Shown here piece after piece: positions 21,757-34,600 of a DNA stretch of 64,000 nt. The notes beneath the pieces are model-generated. The model had not been told where the DNA came from, searched no databases, and saw only the letters and a list, made by a program, of their open reading frames with translations. Both the position numbers and the translations under genes were made by a program. Each line of letters starts with the position of its first letter. The stretch's first letter is position 1. Origin of the DNA: Macrostomum hystrix (lineage: Eukaryota > Platyhelminthes > Macrostomidae); NCBI GenBank assembly GCA_950097015.1, contig CATNEN010000029.1:7851501-7915500 (forward strand), read 5' to 3'.

Positions 21757-22047
21757 GGAGTTATAGTCTAGTGGTTAGAGAGTCGCGAGGACCTAATGGT
21801 CGGGGGTTCGATTCCGGACTCCACCGGAACAATGTTTGTCCGTTAGCAAGAAACTTATCTCTGCACTGCTTCAGTTCATGCAGCTGTTAAATGGGTACCA
21901 GTGTTGGCTGGGGAAATTGAGTGTAGGTGTGGCGTTCAGTCCATGGACTGAACAGCCGTACGCAGCCTTTAGATGCGGCGCGCAATAGCTGCGGCTGTGC
22001 TGTCGGCTGCACATCTGGCCCAGTCGTGGCAGGTTTAATCGATTAAT
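21757..22047 (+). mobile_element. tRNA-derived SINE, family A copy 3 (near full length)
   Basis: The A-box-like TAGTCTAGTGGTTAG near 21767 and B-box-like GGGTTCGATTCC near 21807 are followed by the body (AAGAAACTTATCTCTGCACT, GGGTACCAG), then the palindrome GTTCAGTCCATGGACTGAAC near 21933-21955 and the GCGGCTGTGCTGTCGGCTGC tail block. Confidence 0.8.
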
Positions 22048-24510
22048 ATAGTTACGAGTACATCGACTTTTTCGTCTATTTGAGTTCAGGACACTTTAGT
22101 ACAAATGCATTTTACCCGTTATTTATGCACAATATTTCTATAGCAACCACACATGATTTCAAATGCTACCTGTTGCCTTATAAAATAGTTACATTTGAAT
22201 TGAACTCTCAGACATAAGAATTGTGAGACCATAATTGCAAAGTTCAGTTTTCGGGACTTACTGGTCTGTTTGGAAACGTTGGACTAAAACCACGATTAGC
22301 TTGGATAAATACTCTAAACTAAATGTTTAGTTGCTTCTGTCGTATAACTCAGTGGCTCTGAATTACAAAACTTGTCTTCCCATTTTGATGCGATCGCCAC
22401 AGCTAGTGACGGGACCGGCTAATATTGAAGAATGTGTCAGGCTGGCACCGACTGCAAGACAGACCAGTAGTAATCTCTCTCGGTCCGGGTGTTTGTGATT
22501 GGCTGGCCGATCAGCCGACCAATTTAAAACTTTCAAGAAAAAATCGTATTTACAAATGACTCACTGGGAGCGTCAATAAGGATTAAAGAAGCGACAGCAG
22601 CTGATATAATTTTTCAACTGCGAAATTATGGATTTTTATGAAGCAATTCCGACGATTGGTGAACAAGTGTTGTAGTTTATTAGCGAGAAATGGCATTGAG
22701 GCTGGGGTTAAACACAATCAGTGCGTGACGTTGATACGCCAGTCGTGCCACATGTGACCTAACCGAGAATCAGATTCAACTGAATTACCACTTCAAATCC
22801 AAACGCGCCCCTTATGATAAGTGACTCCATTTTGTTGAATCTTAACTCCCACGTCACTGACATCTGCTGCAACGCACTGGTCTGAGGACAATGGCGCCAA
22901 TAGAGTGCCAGACAAAGACTTACTCGCTATAGTTTGTGTTTGCTGTCTAAGCAGGTGGGGATTAAGAACCGGTTGTTGAGCGCGGAACAGAACAGCAGCA
23001 GTGGCAGGTAGCAATGCACCAGACATTGGTTGACTCATACAACTAGGCCGGCTGGTTTTCAAGACAATAGAATAAACTTAACAGTGGTTAATAGCTTAAA
23101 CAGAATTAGAATTAGAGCTAGGTGCTCATGACGCGCACATGACGCGCTCGCACAAAGACAAAATCATTTTATCAGCTGGATCAGTGTTTTGATGCAGCTG
23201 ATAGTACTGTGTCTCACACCTATGTTCCTGAGCCGCGTGCCAAGGTCACATTCATTTGGGGCGCAGCCGCTGAGAGAAGGCTGGCCGTTTTTTTCGTTCA
23301 ATTTACGCCCTTGAGGGCCAACCTCTAAATCACAGTGAGAGTGTGTGCCTTCGTACAGAATGCAGAAATAGATATTGCTTTTATCACGCCAATAAATAAA
23401 AATACCTGTTCAAGCCCATTAAAAAAACTAAAATATGTTCATCCGGAGTCCAAATCTCACGACTCGAAGGCGGAGAAGGCGAACAAAGAAGTGTTCAGAT
23501 CTGATCGTGGGATGAAGTTTATTGTTTCATTGACTTTGCATACAGCTAGACTTTGTCACGCACAGTACGGTACCAAATAGTTGATTGGTAGAAGCAATCG
23601 ATGTGATCAATTCAAATAGCTCGGGTGAGACGCTGGTTGTAAATGAACAGCTGGTAGCCTTTCTACTTGCAGGTAATTTTCGAATGCCTGCATTGACAGC
23701 TGCTGGCTAAAAGTACATTCTAAATAGAGCACATGACAGGTTTACTGGGTTAGTTAAGTGGCAGGGGGGCACAATGTTCGGATAAAGTCAAGAGATCAGC
23801 GCTCACTGGGCAGAGTGGGACAAAGGAGAAAAAAAATTCGTAGCTGCAAGCAATGCCTAGTGTTGGCCACAACGAGTAGATAAACAAGCGATAAACATGG
23901 TAAGCTAGATTTCGCATCTAAAAAAATGTGTTTAGCTTGCATTGCATCGGCTATCAAGCAATTACGACACAAAAAGTGTTGTAAACATCGATTAGCAAAT
24001 TTGACAAACTTAAATTAAAGCTGCTTAACAATATGGTATTCCCTCCAACAGGCGAAACTTATAGTTTAAATAAATTATTTCAAAAGCAAACATAGGGAAA
24101 TAATAGTTAAAGCCTACAAAGCATTCTAGCACAAATATTGTGTGTAGACATAAGGATAAAATAAGCAAGCATAGTGAGGTTAACAGATATGTACATAACT
24201 ATTGCATTATTCATAAACTAATTATCTAGAAAGATAATCAATTCTGGCTCTGTGGAGAAGCCGCAACAGATAAGGATTGGAAGAGTTAAGTTGCTTTTAA
24301 TATTTTGGTAGAATAAAAAAAGATTTAGTTAAGCCACGAAAGTATTAGGTACTTAAAGTAAAGCACAAAGCAACACTGTCTACTAGGCTACTACGAGTAC
24401 GATGCGAGCATCAATGATTTTATATAATGAACTTAGGAAAACACAGCAAAACCATGCTGAAAATTGGCTAAAGACAAAATTCAACTCGAAATTAACATTC
24501 GAACAATCCT
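22048..24510. other. Intergenic, gene-poor
   Basis: No ORF with homology or convincing exon boundaries. Contains a SINE B fragment at 23235-23345 and otherwise AT-rich unique sequence. Confidence 0.5.
23235..23345 (+). mobile_element. SINE family B body fragment
   Basis: Matches the body of 46795-47075: ATTCATTTGGGGCGCAGCCG, GAGAGAAGGCT, AATTTACGCCCTTGAGGGCC and a CACAGTGAGAGTGTGTGCCT end. The tRNA head is missing. Confidence 0.7.
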
Positions 24511-24912
24511 AAACTCGTACACTCTTACACTCGTAAACTCGTACACTCGTAAACTCGTACACTCGTAAACTCGTAAACTCGTACACTCGTACACTCGTAA
24601 ACTCGTACACTCGTACACTCGTAAACTCGTACACTCGTAAACTCGTACACTCGTAAACTCGTACACTCGTAAACTCGTAAACTCGTACACTCGTACACTC
24701 GTAAACTCGTACACTCGTACACTCGTAAACTCGTACACTCGTAAACTCGTACACTCGTAAACTCGTACACTCGTAAACTCGTACACTCGTAAACTCGTAC
24801 ACTCGTAAACTCGTACACTCGTAAACTCGTTAACCCGCGAAGTCGTAAACTCGTACACTCGTAAACTCGTTAACCCGCGAAGTCGTAAACTCGTACACTC
24901 GTAAACTCGTTA
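24511..24912. repeat. 8/16-bp minisatellite
   Basis: Units ACTCGTAC and ACTCGTAA alternate, usually as a 16-bp dimer. The right end holds two copies of a variant block (TTAACCCGCGAAGTCG), an early higher-order duplication. Confidence 0.95.
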
Positions 24913-25400
24913 ACTATTTAGCTCTATAACCCAAGCTCAATAGAACTCAAACAGGTAAAAAAAAGCCTTGGGAAGAAGCGGTAACCGATAATAATTTGAA
25001 AATCCCAGCCAAAGCAGTCAGAAAGAAATCATTTTTGGCAAGAAAGGGGAGGAGCGAAAGAACACGACAAGAGCAGAAGTAAGCGCACAAAAATCTTGAA
25101 TTTTTGTTTAAAAAAAAGGTAAAATCATAAGATAAAGTCAGGAAAGAAAATAGCGACAAAAAACAAAACAGCTAGGCCCGAAAAAGCACTACAGCAAGTG
25201 TGGGTTTATAACTCATACATTAGTAACATTGCATTGAGAGCAGAACAGTGTACTCATTTTGCGCTTAGAACTGACTTAAAAAGCTTGGATTCAAACTAAT
25301 GACCTCAAAATATTCTTGAGCTCACTAAAAAGTTATGATAATCGTTTAATCATATGTTAAAAAGCAACTACAAGTAAAAGACACCGAAAACGAAATAACG
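24913..25400. other. 3' flank of the SLC7-like gene
   Basis: AT-rich, no supported feature; it may contain the transporter's 3' UTR on the minus strand. Confidence 0.4.
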
Positions 25401-25603
25401 GAGTCTAGCAATCCACTCACACTACCTGAAACCCAATGTCGCAGGTGAGTCTAGCAATCCACTCACACCACCTGAAACCCAATGTCGCAGGTGAGTCTAG
25501 CAATCCACTCACACTACCTGAAACCCAATGTCACAGGTGAGTCTAGCAATCCACTCACACTACCTGAAACCCAATGTCGCAGGTGAGTCTAGCAATCCAC
25601 TCA
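25401..25603. repeat. 46-bp tandem repeat at the SLC7 stop codon
   Basis: Four full units (starts 25401, 25447, 25493, 25539) and a 19-base partial unit 25585-25603. The last three bases of the partial unit are the TGA stop of the SLC7-like gene on the minus strand, so the array forms the start of its 3' UTR. Same unit length as the satellite at 11115 but unrelated sequence. Confidence 0.9.
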
Positions 25604-28600
25604 ACTTTCGTGAGTATTGCTTGGTGCTACCAGCATAAATTTCTGCACCAGGTAAGTGAATTTCTCCTGCAAGCGTTCGAAGGAGGCCGGCTTTGACTTC
25701 CAGGCCACGCAGACAAAGTAGACGGGAATGCCGGACAGCACCATGAGCAGGCAGAGGCCGGTGCCCTTGGGCTCCGTGTACAGCGGCACAATGAGCAGGT
25801 AGAGGCAGAACAGCAGGAAGGTGACAGGCACAATCCAGTGGAATTTGATTGGTCGCGGCCATTCCGGATGTTTGCGGCGCAGGTGGAGCATGGCTAAGAT
25901 GCTGGCACCGACTGAGAACCACTGGGCGAACGAGATGTAGTCCACCAGCGTCCAGATGCTGTCAGACAGCAACATCAGCAGGGACAGCAGGCACTGAGGG
26001 CAAGGTGGGAGGCGCCGGTTGTAGTGGTCCAGCAATCCATTCAGGGGAGAATTTAGGCATTCTAATTCCATTCAGGAGGATTCTCTCGCCCAGTGATCCA
26101 AGCTTCGGATTCCTAACCGGGAGGTCATGAGTTCGAATCGTAATAATAATATTACGATTGCTGCCCGTGATGGGCCACGGGCAATGGCACATCATTTGGT
26201 GACACTAGACCCGCAGCAGGCAATTCTGCCCATTTCGCAGACTCCTGAGCACACACGCACACTGATACTGTACACAGGCACACACTCACACAGGTGAGTA
26301 TATCTGCCCTGACTTTCTCATCGTCAGGCAGTGTACACTCTCACTGTGCCTTGGAGGTTGGCCCTCAAGGGCGTAAATAGCACGACAAGCCCCCAAGCCT
26401 TCTCTACGCGGCTACGCTCCAAAAAAATGCGGCCTCGCCGCGGAATCGAACTCATGATCTTAGTGCGAGAGGCAAACGCGTTAACCGCTCTGCCACCAAC
26501 CCCCGAGTTGGAATTTGAGCCCAGAAACATTTAATATTTGTCTTTGAGCAAGACATTGCATTGAAAAATAGCTTTAGTTCGTATGCCTGTCTAATAGGTA
26601 CCATCAATATCTGCGGTGACCACCCAGTCCATGGACTGTACATGGACTGCAGCAACAGCTGTGCAACTGAGAGTAAATTGCTCGTACTGGGCTAGCTAAA
26701 ATAGCTCGCCTTTAACATTTAAAGCACAGCAAAAATGGCTCGATCCGGCAGGATTTAACCATCGGGGAAAAAAGTTTACAAATAGTCCCAACTTTATCCC
26801 CTTATCCAAATGCGTCCTTAAAATAGACCAGGGATTAGGCTAGGGGTGGTTTGTAGAAAAATTTTCTATCCAATGAGTTTCGGTTGGCAGTAATTTTTGT
26901 GATTCATTTTTTACAATATACTCACTATCCTACTCATAGTAGAATGTCTAGAAAAATATAGAAAAAAGAACTAAAAAACAAGCACAGCCACTCACTGTGA
27001 ACACCATTGCGGGCATTGGCGTCTTGCGCTTGATGCTGATGTAAGACAGGAAGGCCGGCAGCTGCTTCTCACGGGCGCCAACGAAGAAAATGCGGCCGGA
27101 TGTGAACAGAAGGCCGTTCACGGTGCCGAAGCAGGAGACGGACACGGCCAGGGGCATCACGAAGGCGAATACGCCGTAGTACTTCTCAGCGAATGACTGC
27201 GGATGAGATTCCAATACAAAAAGGATGAGATTCCAATACAAATAGGATGAGATTCCAATACAAAAAAGATGAGATTCCAATACAAATAGGATGAGATTCC
27301 AATACAAAAAAGATGAGATTCCAATACAAATAGGATGAGATTCCAATACAAAAAGGATGAAATTCCAATACAAAAAGGATGAAATTCCAATACAAATAGG
27401 ATGAAATTCCAATACAAATAGGATGAAATTCCAATACAAAAAGGATAAGATTCCAATACAAAAAGGATGAGATTCCAATACAAAAAGGATGAAATTCCAA
27501 TACAAAAAAGATGAGATTCCAATACAAAGAGGATGAAATTCCAATACAAAAAGGATGAGATTCCAATACAAAAAGGATGAAATTCCAATACAAAGAGGAT
27601 GAGATTCCAATACAAAAAGGATGAGATTCCAATACAAAAAGGATGAGATTCCAATACAAAAAGGATGAGATTCCAATACAAAAAGGATGAAATTCCAATA
27701 CAAAAAGGATGAGATTCCAATACAAAAAGGATGAGATTCCAATACAAAAAGGATGAAATTCCAATACAAAAAGGATGAAATTCCAATACAAAAAGGATGA
27801 AATTCCAATACAAAAAGGATGAGATTCCAATACAAATAGGATGAGATTCCAATACAAAAAGGATAAAATTCCAATACAAAAAGGATGAAATTCCAATACA
27901 AAAAGGATGAAATTCCAATACAAAAAGGATGAAATTCCAATACAAAGAGGATGAAATTCCAATACAAAAAGGATAAAATTCCAATACAAAAAGGATGAAA
28001 TTCCAATACAAAAAGGATGAGATTCCAATACAAAAAGGATAAAATTCCAATACAAAAAGGATGAAATTCCAATACAAAGAGGATGAAATTCCAATACAAA
28101 GAGGATGAGATTCCAATACAAAAAGGATGAAATTCCAATACAAAGAGGATGAAATTCCAATACAAAAAGGATGAGATTCCAATACAAAGAGGATGAAATT
28201 CCAATACAAAGAGGATGAAATTCCAATACAAAAAGGATGAAATTCCAATACAAAAAGGATGAAATTCCAATACAAAGAGGATGAAATTCCAATACAAAAA
28301 GGATGAAATTCCAATACAAAAAGGATGAAATTCCAATACAAAAAGGATGAAATTCCAATACAAAAAGGATGAAATTCCAATACAAAAAGGATGAAATTCC
28401 AATACAAAAAGGATGAAATTCCAATACAAAAAGGATGAAATTCCAATACAAATAGGATGAAATTCCAATACAAAAAGGATGAGATTCCAATACAAATAGG
28501 ATGAGATTCCAATACAAAAAGGATAAAATTCCAATACAAAAAGGATGAAATTCCAATACAAAAAGGATGAAATTCCAATACAAATAGGATGAGATTCCAA

Positions 28601-31600
28601 TACAAAAAGGATGAAATTCCAATACAAAAAGGATGAGATTCCAATACAAAAAGGATGAAATTCCAATACAAAAAGGATGAGATTCCAATACAAAAAGGAT
28701 GAGATTCCAATACAAAAAGGATGAAATTCCAATACAAAAAGGATGAGATTCCAATACAAAAAGGATGAGATTCCAATACAAAAAGGATGAAATTCCAATA
28801 CAAAAAGGATGAAATTCCAATACAAAAAGGATGAAATTCCAATACAAAGAGGATGAGATTCCAATACAAAAAGGATGAGATTCCAATACAAAGAGGATGA
28901 AATTCCAATACAAAAAGGATGAAATTCCAATACAAAGAGGATGAAATTCCAATACAAAAAGGATGAAATTCCAATACAAAAAGGATGAAATTCCAATACA
29001 AAAAGGATGAAATTCCAATACAAAAAGGATGAGATTCCAATACAAAAAGGATGAAATTCCAATACAAATAGGATGAGATTCCAATACAAATAGGATGAGA
29101 TTCCAATACAAAAAGGATAAAATTCCAATACAAAAAGGATGAAATTCCAATACAAAAAGGATGAAATTCCAATACAAAAAGGATGAAATTCCAATACAAA
29201 AAGGATGAAATTCCAATACAAATAGGATGAGATTCCAATACAAATAGGATGAGATTCCAATACAAAAAGGATAAAATTCCAATACAAAAAGGATGAAATT
29301 CCAATACAAAAAGGATGAAATTCCAATACAAATAGGATGAGATTCCAATACAAAAAGGATGAAATTCCAATACAAATAGGATGAGATTCCAATACAAAAA
29401 GGATGAAATTCCAATACAAATAGGATGAGATCCCAATCCAGAGGTCGGTAATGCTTCAGATCCCAATCCAGAGGTCAGTAATGCTTCAGATCCCAATCCA
29501 GAGGTCAGTAATGCTTCAGATCCCAATCCAGAGGTCAGTAATGCTTCAGATCCCAATCCAGAGGTCAGTAATGCTTCAGATCATTAGTTTGTATATTTGA
29601 AAATCTAAATACAAACAGAAGCAATTCTCCACATGGAGTTCAACGCACCACAGCGACTGCCTCAGTGGTGCTGATCTCGTAAGGTGAGAGCACGATGAAG
29701 TAGGACAGGTTGGTCAATACGTACACGATTGTCACAATGGGAAGGCTCAGGTAGATTGCTCTGGGCAGATTCCTAAAGGTAAAAAAACAATTGGCTTGTG
29801 CAAAAAAACATTGGAAGCCTTCGAAATTTATTTCACCGTAAAGGACGGAAACTTTTGATCTATCAAATAGTACACTTCCATAAAATTCGGTCATTCTGTT
29901 TGGGAGCTGTCGTGAAGTAGGCAGTGGGTATTTGAAATACCCCTCGGTAGTATTTTCCCAGGCGGGGAAATAGCGTGGTCTTTCTACTGTTAACCGAACC
30001 GAAGTCATATCTCATCATTATACTAATAGTAGGCAAAAGGCATTTTAAGCATAAAAACGTTCAGAAAGTATTACGAGATACTTACTTATGCGGTTCCTTC
30101 ATCTCCTCGGTGACAAAGTTAAGGAAGTTCCTGCGAAATAGAGAAGACAATTATTTTTCAAGCGTAAAGAGTTAAAACTAACAATGCTAAATTTAGAACG
30201 GAATCATCGCTCACCATCCAGCATAGGCAAAGAGGCTATTGTACAGAGCCATGGCAGTGCCGCCAACTGTTGGCAACTTCTCGGAGAAGTCGAAGGTATT
30301 CTCTGGCAGAATGTTCTCCACCTTGCCTGTGAAAAATACGCTCGTATTAGTATAACATTTTTATTTAGGCTTACCGAGTTTTTGTGTCTTGTGTCCAAAA
30401 AACATTTTTGTGTGCTGAAATTTTAAAATATTTCGATACATATCGGCTAGTTGTTTAAATAGCAATGAAATTCTCGCAGGTTCTTATGAAGACAATAGAA
30501 TATAGATCGTTGGACAATAAACGCGTGTCCCCACTTCTCTTCTCTTTTCCTCTGTTTCAGCAGCAGCAAAAGCAGCAGCAGCAGCAACAGCCACACCAAC
30601 TGCCCAGAAAAATTTAGATGAAAAATTCTCGGTAGACAGAAAGCAGACAGACGCTCCGGTTCTTGTGACAGTTGACATGGACAGCTCGGGAGCAGGCTCG
30701 CCACAGCGAGACAAATAGGAGACACCGGGTTCACGGACAGATGCGAGTGGGCATTGCTCCATGTTCCATTATTTTAATGGAATCCCACGGAAGTTGCTGA
30801 CAGCAACTTTAGCCAGATTGTTTCCGGCCAAAGCAGAAATGCATCACCAGAAAAGGTCACGAGCCTCTTTCGCCGGCTAGGTTTTGCTGTTGCTGGGACC
30901 ATTGTGCCGAGGAACGAAATATACCTATAGCAGAATCCATTTTCTGTATTCAATTTCTAGTTCTAGCTTTTGTGAATAGACCATTCGATTGCTATGACCC
31001 TTTATTGTGCACCAAAAATTTCTGAGCACAAAAGACGCATCGCCCTAACTGAATCCCTGCGGAACTAGGAACACAGTGTAAGCACACTGACATATACAGA
31101 TCCACTGATGACTTCTGAAAACCAGCCCGCAGTGATGAATGCGTCTGCGATTCCACTGAGGCAATTTTATGCTTGATCCAGAGTCACATATTTTCATGCT
31201 TCTGAACCAGAACTATAAGGTATGGCATGGAAATATAAATTTCTCGGCACTAAAAGAGTCAACCTTTTTTGTCTGCGCTATAAAAAAAGCAGACAAAACA
31301 CGAAAGCATGCGCTTTACTGATAGCATGCGTCCCCTCTCGACCAAAGATGTGTCCCTTCCCGACCAAAGATGTCTCTTCCCGACTAAAGATAGTCGAGCA
31401 TGTGTCCCTTCTCGACCAAAGATGTGTCTCTTCCCGACTAAAGATAGTCGAGCATGTGTCCCTTCTCGACCAAAGATGTGTCTCTTCCCGACTAAAGATA
31501 GTCGAGCATGCGTCCCTTCTCGACCAAAGATATATCTTCCCGACTAAAGATAGTCGAGCATGCGTCCCTTCTCGACCAAAGATGTCTCTTCCCGACTAAA

Positions 31601-34600
31601 GATAGTCGAGCATGTGTCCCTTCTCGACCAAAGATGTGTCTCTTCCTGACTAAAGATAGTCGAGCATGCGTCCCTTCTCGACCAAAGATGTCTCTTCCCG
31701 ACTAAAGACAGTCGAGCATGCGTCCCTTCTCGACCAAAGATTTGTCCCTTGTCGACTAAAGATAGTCGAGCATGCGTCCCTTCTCGACAAAAGATGTGTC
31801 TTTTCCCCACTAAAGATAGTCGAGCATGCGTCCCTACTCGACCAAAGATTTGTCTCTTCCAGACTAAAGATAGTCGATCATGTGTCTCTTCCAGACTAAA
31901 GATAGTCGATCACGTGTCTCTTCCCGACTAAAGAGTCGAGCATGTGACTCTTCCAGACTACAGATAGTTGATCATGTTTCTCTTCCCGACCTAAAGATAG
32001 TCGAGCATGTGACTCTTCCCGACTAAAGATGGTCGATCATGTGTCTCTTCCCAACTAAAGATAGTCGATCATGTGCCTCTTCCCAACTAAAGATAGTCGA
32101 TCATGCGTCTCTTCCCAACTAAAGATAGTCGAGCATGCGTCCCTACTCGACCAAAGATTTGTCTCTTCCCGACTAAAGATAGTCGAGCATGCGTCCCTAC
32201 TCGACCAAAGATTTGTCTCTTCCCGACTAAAGATAGTCGAGCATGTGTCCCTTCTCAACCAAAGATGTGTCTCTTCCCGACTAAAGATAGTCGATCATGC
32301 GTCTCTTCCCAACTAAAGATAGTCGAGCATGCGTCCCTACTCGACCAAAGATTTGTCTCTTCCCGACTAAAGATAGTCGAGCATGCGTCCCTACTCGACC
32401 AAAGATTTGTCTCTTCCCGACTAAAGATAGTCGAGCATGTGTCCCTTCTCAACCAAAGATGTGTCTCTTCCCGACTAAAGATAGTCGAGCATGTGTCCCT
32501 TCTCGACCAAAGATGTGTCTCTTCCCGACTAAAGATAGTCGAGCATGTGTCCCTTCTCGACCAAAGATGTGTCTCTTCCCGACTAAAGATAGTCGATCAT
32601 GTGTCTCTTCCCGACTAAAGATAGTCGAGCATGTGTCCCTTCTCGACCAAAGATGTGTCTCTTCCCGACTAAAGATAGTCGATCATGCGTCCCTTCTCGG
32701 CCAAATACGGTAAAGTATGCGTCCCTTCCATTATCGGAAGAACAGCAAAGATTTGATTCAATACAAATAGGCGATTAATTCGTTGAATCCTCATTCAGAG
32801 TGAATTATGAGTGCTCACCCATAGCGAGAACTACCAGGCCAGTGACGATGATGGCAGCCAATGCGATCAGCTTAGCAAACGAGAATGTGTCCTGAATGCG
32901 CACAGCCCACTTCACCTTGGTGATGTTGATAATGGTGAGCAGCACTGTCAAAATAGAAAGAAAAAAGTGGATGAAATAAAAAACAGTAGAAGTTCTTTGT
33001 TAAAAAATTATTACGAGCTCGTAAGTAAACCGGATTGTTTCTTTAGTTGTAATAGAAAATGGAATCATTGCATACAAACTAGTAAATGTTCCTTCGAACG
33101 AACACTTCTCGGTACGCAAGTATGTGCTCTGTTATTACCAAACACTCCATAAACTAGGTGATATGGGCCGTGACACAAAGCAAACAAAAACCACGCTTCT
33201 ATAGGGAGGAGAATAATGCTACTCAAATTTTATTCGGTCGATAAAAGGAAAAAGCCGAGTGCACTGGAACCAGGCAATCGGTTCTTAAAATTGTTAAGAT
33301 AAACTGACCTGATAAGGGCCAAGTGACGCTTTTCTTCCTAGCATTAATAATAAAACACTGCAGCGCATTTTAAAAGAATCTAAATAAGCTTAGAGTCTAA
33401 ATTAAATGCATGGTTTTTACTTAACTTTACGTCACTCTGTTCCTGTACCAGTCACTCTGTTCCTGTACCAGTCGCTCTGTTCCTGTACCAGTCACTCTGT
33501 TCCTGTACCAGTCACTCTGTTCCTGTACCAGTCACTCTGTTCCTGTACCAGTCACTCTGTTCCTGTACCAGTCACTCTGTTCCTGTACCAGTCACTCTGT
33601 TCCTGTACCAGTCACTCTGTTCCTGTACCAGTCACTCTGTTCCTGTACCAGTCACTCTGTTCCTGTACCAGTCACTCTGTTCCTGTACCAGTCACTCTGT
33701 TCCTGTACCAGTCACTCTGTTCCTGTACCAGTCACTCTGTTCCTGTACCAGTCACTCTGTTCCTGTACCAGTCACTCTGAATCTAACTTAAAAATTCAGT
33801 AAATACAAAGTATACTGAAAAAATGAAAGGCCGCTGAAACGCCCACGCAGAGAGAAAAGCACACGAGAATGTCAAAATGCATCGACCGAGATTTAAAAGA
33901 GACAATTGGTTCTACAGAACCCTAGGATATGAAAATCCAGAACCATGCTGAGGCAAGCTAGCACCAAAAATAACTGGTTCTTAGACCCGTCTTTTCCTAT
34001 TCTGCCTCTATCGCCCCAGAGGGCTTTTCAACCAAAGGGATTTAGGATCGGAATGCCGACCAGAAATTGCTAGGATTAAGACACTCCGGGTCGCTCTGCA
34101 TGCCTCGCCCAGCCCACATTGCCAGTCATTCGGTGACTTGAGCTCCCAGAGTCATACCAGTTGGCGATTCCGCTGTGAGCTTCAGTGAATCTCAGGCAGC
34201 AACAGCAGAGAGTCAATATCGCTTTTGGCGAAATTCGATCTTGCAAAAAATAATCTTCCGCTTGCCTTTGGCTAAGTCAGGAGTACGAATAGACAGACAA
34301 GGAGACATGCGGCTTAAAATAAAATTAAATATTTTTTGTAAACATTGAACTATTTTAACTCAAATGCATTGTTTTGTCATTGTCGTTCGTATTGTCCATT
34401 TACTCCAATTTCCAACTATTGAAGCGCTGTGATTGGCTGGCCTAATACAATTTTAATCGTGGTACTAAGACACTTCTTTCTAAATATGATTGGTGGGCAA
34501 TTGGCTATATTAGTTTTACCAACTTTTGTCTCCCGCACGACCTCTGATTGGCTAGTGTTTGATGCTTTGACCAAGTTTTGTCTCCCGCACGACCTCTGAT

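Larger units (their letters stand above)
25994..26995 (-). other. SLC7 intron 8
   Basis: Holds the SINE B copy, the SINE A fragment and, at 26085-26140, another tRNA-like segment (CCTAACCGGGAGGTCATGAG followed by TTCGAATC). The rest is AT-rich with nothing supported. Confidence 0.5.

Noticed and set aside
24481-24858. Repeat protein VYECTSLR on the minus strand
   Set aside because: Translation of the 8/16-bp array, open in three frames; no flanking gene structure.
26948-29556. Reading frames of 740-820 codons on the minus strand, in three frames
   Set aside because: They run through the 22-bp minisatellite. A 22-base unit lacking a stop in all frames has a chance of about one in three ((61/64)^22), so openness is no evidence of coding. 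Only the last 67 codons before 26996 are a real exon (SLC7 exon 8).
30447-30762. Leucine- or alanine-rich minus-strand ORFs
   Set aside because: Caused by a CAG repeat in an SLC7 intron; no exon phase or homology.
31222-32713. Repeat proteins from 31222-32713 and 33406-33780
   Set aside because: Frames through minisatellites in SLC7 introns, most of them antisense to the gene.
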